Notes under the pieces: generated by a model
The model's database searches: none
What the model was told of the DNA's origin: nothing
What the model saw: only the letters and a program-made list of their open reading frames with translations
DNA from: Torreya grandis
Taxonomy: Eukaryota > Streptophyta > Pinopsida > Cupressales > Taxaceae
Reading direction: 5' to 3'
Assembly: GCA_037957365.1 (NCBI GenBank)
Contig: JARHVA010002007.1
Location: forward strand, 1 to 64,000
DNA length: 64,000 nucleotides
Program-made: the position numbers and the translations under genes
Part shown: piece by piece, positions 61,471 to 64,000 of the stretch
How the letters are laid out: each line of letters opens with the position of its first letter
Numbering within the stretch: the first letter of the stretch is position 1

Positions 61471-63290
61471 ATGGCTAGTCAGAATGTGCAAGGTGGTTTC
61501 TCTAATAAGCAAGTACAGATGTTTAATGGATCCAATTATGCATTTTGGAGTGCTAGGATGAAGACATATATTATGTCCTTAGGGTTTGATGTATGGAAAT
61601 TTGTTGTGGATAGATGTGTTGTTCCTACTAATCTTCCATCTAATGTTTTAGACAAGAATTTATTTGAGAATAATTCTAAGGCAATGAATGCCATCACTTG
61701 TAGTCTTACAGAAATTGAGTTCACCAAAGTAATTAATTGCATATATGCCAATGAAATGTGGGATAAATTGAAGACTATTTTTGAAAGAGATTCAAAGGCT
61801 AAGTTGGCAAGTTGTACACTCATAGAAGGAAATTTGAAAGTCTCAAGATGAATTAAGAAGATACTATGGCATCCTTTCAATAGAGAGTTGATAAATTGTG
61901 AACATCATCAGAGGTATTGGAGAGAACCTTGAAGAAGCTATTCTTGTTCATAGGGTATTAAGCTTTATATCCCTCAAGTTTGATTCTAAATTATCTACTA
62001 TAGAAGAGAGTCATGACCTTACTCAGTTGAAGATGGATCAATTGCATGGCACCCTTACTGCCTATGAAATGAGGAAGAATGGTGATATAGCACCAAAGAA
62101 AGAAACAAATTTCAAGACTGAAATGAAGACAAAGAATAAGTTTCAAGGTAAGAAACTCAAGGAGGATGGCATTCCTCATATATATGAGGATGAAATAATT
62201 GCTTTAATTTCAAAGAAATTAAGAACAGGTTCAGGCAAGTATAAAGGTAAGCTACCCCTCAAATACTTCAATTATGGTGAGATAGGACATTTTGCTAATA
62301 AGTGCCCTCATAAGTATAAGAAGGATGATGATGAATAGAATGATCAAGGTCATGATGATGGAAAGACATCTTTTAGGTTTGATAAAATCAAAAAGGGATT
62401 TAGAAGGTTTGATAACAAGAAGTACTTCAAGGATAAGAAGAGTATCTGCACCAAATAAGATTACAGCTCATAAGATGAGAGTGAAGATAGTGACTCAAAA
62501 TATGATCATGAAGATGATGGTCTTGTTGAAGATGAATTTGTATTCATGGTTGAGGAAGGAAGTTGCTCATAGTAAAATTAGTATACTTGGATTGATTCAA
62601 ATGATGATGAAGATGAGGTAGACTATGAGATTGCATTAACTAATGCTCATGAAGAACTAAAGATTGAGAAGAAGATGAAATCTAACCTTAAGGAATTTGA
62701 AGATCAATTCAGTGTGTTTGAGGCAATAATAGATGAAGATATCAAGAAGCATGAAGATATGATCAAACATCTCAGTTATCGATTAGAAATCATATGTACA
62801 AGATTAAACCTAAATAAGATGAATGTGTAAGGTATGTAATTAAAAATGAGTCATTGAAATCTAAGTTAGAAAAGGTATTTAGTAAGGTTATATCATTCGT
62901 GAGATTTGAAAAGAGCTCAAGTGATCTAAACAACATTCTGAATGATCAAAAGCATGCAAGTGATAAGACTGGTCTTGGATACAAAGAAAAACCAAAGACT
63001 GCAACTCAAGATAAAATGAAGATTAATGTGAACAAAGATAATCAGCGTTTGAAGATAAATCATCAGACAAGGAATAAAAGTGTTGGTAGAATGAATATGA
63101 AATAGATTAGACAACCAAATGCCATGAGGTATACAAATTTAAATGGTTACCACTATACTTGTAATCAATTTGGGCATAGAGATAGAGAATGTAGAAGACC
63201 TATTAAGAATGAATTTGCTTGGAACTATGATGGGGGTCATGAGTCAAAAGGTCTAATCAACATTGAGTGTCTCAATTGTCATGATGTGGA
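61471..63290 (+). pseudogene. K copia gag (UBN2 / DUF4219 type) with zinc knuckles
   Basis: Starts MASQNVQGGFSNKQVQMFNG at 61471, then NYAFWSARMKTYIMSLGFDV and KAMNAITCSLTEIEFTKVIN, WDKLKTIFERDSKAKL: the copia gag N-terminus. After two frameshifts at 61850-61900: IIRGIGENLEEAILVHRVLS and MDQLHGTLTAYEMRKNGDI. The first knuckle reads KYFNYGEIGHFANKCP, both leading Cys changed to Tyr (62260-62310). An acidic, coiled-coil-like stretch (62590-63000) and a second knuckle YTCNQFGHRDREC (about 63150-63195) follow; a third, CLNCH, is cut at about 63285 where element M begins. Confidence 0.85.
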
Positions 63291-63569
63291 AGAAGCAGAT
63301 TAGTCTAATATCCATATGACATGAGTAGAGGGAAAACTCAACGTCGTAAATATGAGTGTATTATGTATTTGTGTATGTCTATATCACACCTAATGTATAA
63401 GTGTGGCATATGTGTGTATGTATGAGTAACTATGTGTTAGTGTGAATAAGATTATTTCATGTCTAGTCAAGTATGAATAGTGTTGTCTCCCTAACCAATT
63501 TCACTATTTGATTTTATCCACACCTTATTTGGTTAAGTTTACTAAAGTGTTTTAAATATTTATCTTATC

Positions 63570-63603
63570 TCACAAGATCATGACACTTGTCATAATCCTG
63601 TGA
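63570..63603. repeat. Hairpin in M LTR
   Basis: Arms 63570-63585 and 63588-63603 pair at 14 of 16 positions around a 2-base loop, ending about 23 bp before the TATA box. Confidence 0.8.
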
Positions 63604-63625
63604 AGAATTGTTGAGAGGTATTTCC

Positions 63626-63633
63626 TATAAATA
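63626..63633 (+). promoter_or_regulatory. TATA box in M LTR
   Basis: TATAAATA, flanked by CC and CCC as in plant LTR core promoters; about 195 bp before the LTR end. Confidence 0.6.
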
Positions 63634-63828
63634 CCCTCCTTTGTAAGTTTGTTTTGAACTCATTCCAATACATGTGTATCGCATATAGTTTTATCTATTG
63701 AGAAAATATAGTTTATTCCTCATCTTTTGATATTCTTTGTGAGTTAGAGTGCTTCCCTTAGCAACTCTATAATCCTAGAATAATTGTTGATAGTTAATTT
63801 GTGCACGCTATTAGCCTAAAATCTTTCA

Positions 63829-63844
63829 TGATATCATAGCTTGG
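63829..63844 (+). other. M primer-binding site
   Basis: TGATATCATAGCTTGG directly after the LTR; 10 of 12 bases match TGGTATCAGAGC. The remaining 156 bp to the window end are leader with no feature. Confidence 0.7.
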
Positions 63845-64000
63845 ATTGATTACTTTGGGTAGTTTCTTAGGAGAGTTTTTTCAATACTAATTATGCTCTT
63901 CTCTTGCATCCTTTGGATGACCCTGAGAATTAAAAAAAAATTATGAAAAATATCAATTTGGAGAGGGTTCATATTGAGTGTTTGTTACATATCATCTTGA

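Larger units (their letters stand above)
63285..63828 (+). repeat. M: 5' LTR of an LTR element that runs off the right edge
   Basis: Ends CTTTCA at 63828, followed by a PBS. The start is set at TGTGGAAG (63285), where the K gag breaks in a zinc knuckle; this is inferred. TATA box TATAAATA at 63626-63633 in a CCTATAAATACCC context and a 34-bp hairpin just upstream. Confidence 0.6.

Overview
The window looks like intergenic, heterochromatin-like nuclear DNA from a large plant genome. It is AT-rich and visibly poor in CpG, and it carries no recognisable host gene. Everything that can be named is a decayed transposable element: LTR retrotransposons of the Ty1/copia and Ty3/gypsy types, one plant L1-type LINE and two tRNA-derived SINE-like fragments. 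The primer-binding sites that resemble the initiator-Met tRNA 3' end, and a LINE ORF1 with a DUF4283-like block, point to a seed plant. The depth of nesting and the age of the copies suggest a gymnosperm-like giant genome, but that is inference.

Layout (labels are mine). 1-1110 (-): gypsy pol remnant (protease plus G-patch-like block) carrying a 147-bp (CT)n tract. 1519-6054 (-): copia element C1 with both LTRs, PBS, PPT and an RNase H remnant. 6055-10075, 54094-54919 and 57807-about 58540 (+): one LINE in three pieces. Its first interruption is LTR element X (10076-54093, -), flanked by the target duplication ATGTT. X's low-coordinate LTR is split by element Y (10172-45635, -). Y's low-coordinate LTR is split by gypsy element Z (10450-20421, +). 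Z's reverse transcriptase gene is split by a small LTR element W (15281-17968, +). This gives five levels: LINE > X > Y > Z > W. Y's interior also holds U (23480-36788, -), whose own LTR carries T, a probable 4.4-kb solo LTR (29670-34094), and next to U lies gypsy element V (36794-43435, +). The second LINE interruption is a short gypsy derivative J (54920-57806, -) with a perfect ATTCT duplication. From about 58.5 kb: a copia-like element K (LTR 60157-61409, gag 61471-63290, +) preceded by a 3'-interior-like segment with diverged ~200-bp tandem repeats. The right edge holds a 5' LTR and PBS of another element, M.

None of the elements has an intact polyprotein. Relative order follows from the nesting: LINE first, then X, Y, then Z/U/V, then W/T. 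J entered the LINE independently and looks youngest, with a perfect target duplication, long open frames and few stops. Several elements (X, Y, U, W, J) lack some or all of pol and look like non-autonomous derivatives that would have depended on proteins from related elements. I found no evidence of a novel enzymatic system. The notable content is the stratigraphy, several unusual internal-deletion derivatives, and LTR-borne hairpins and tandem repeats.
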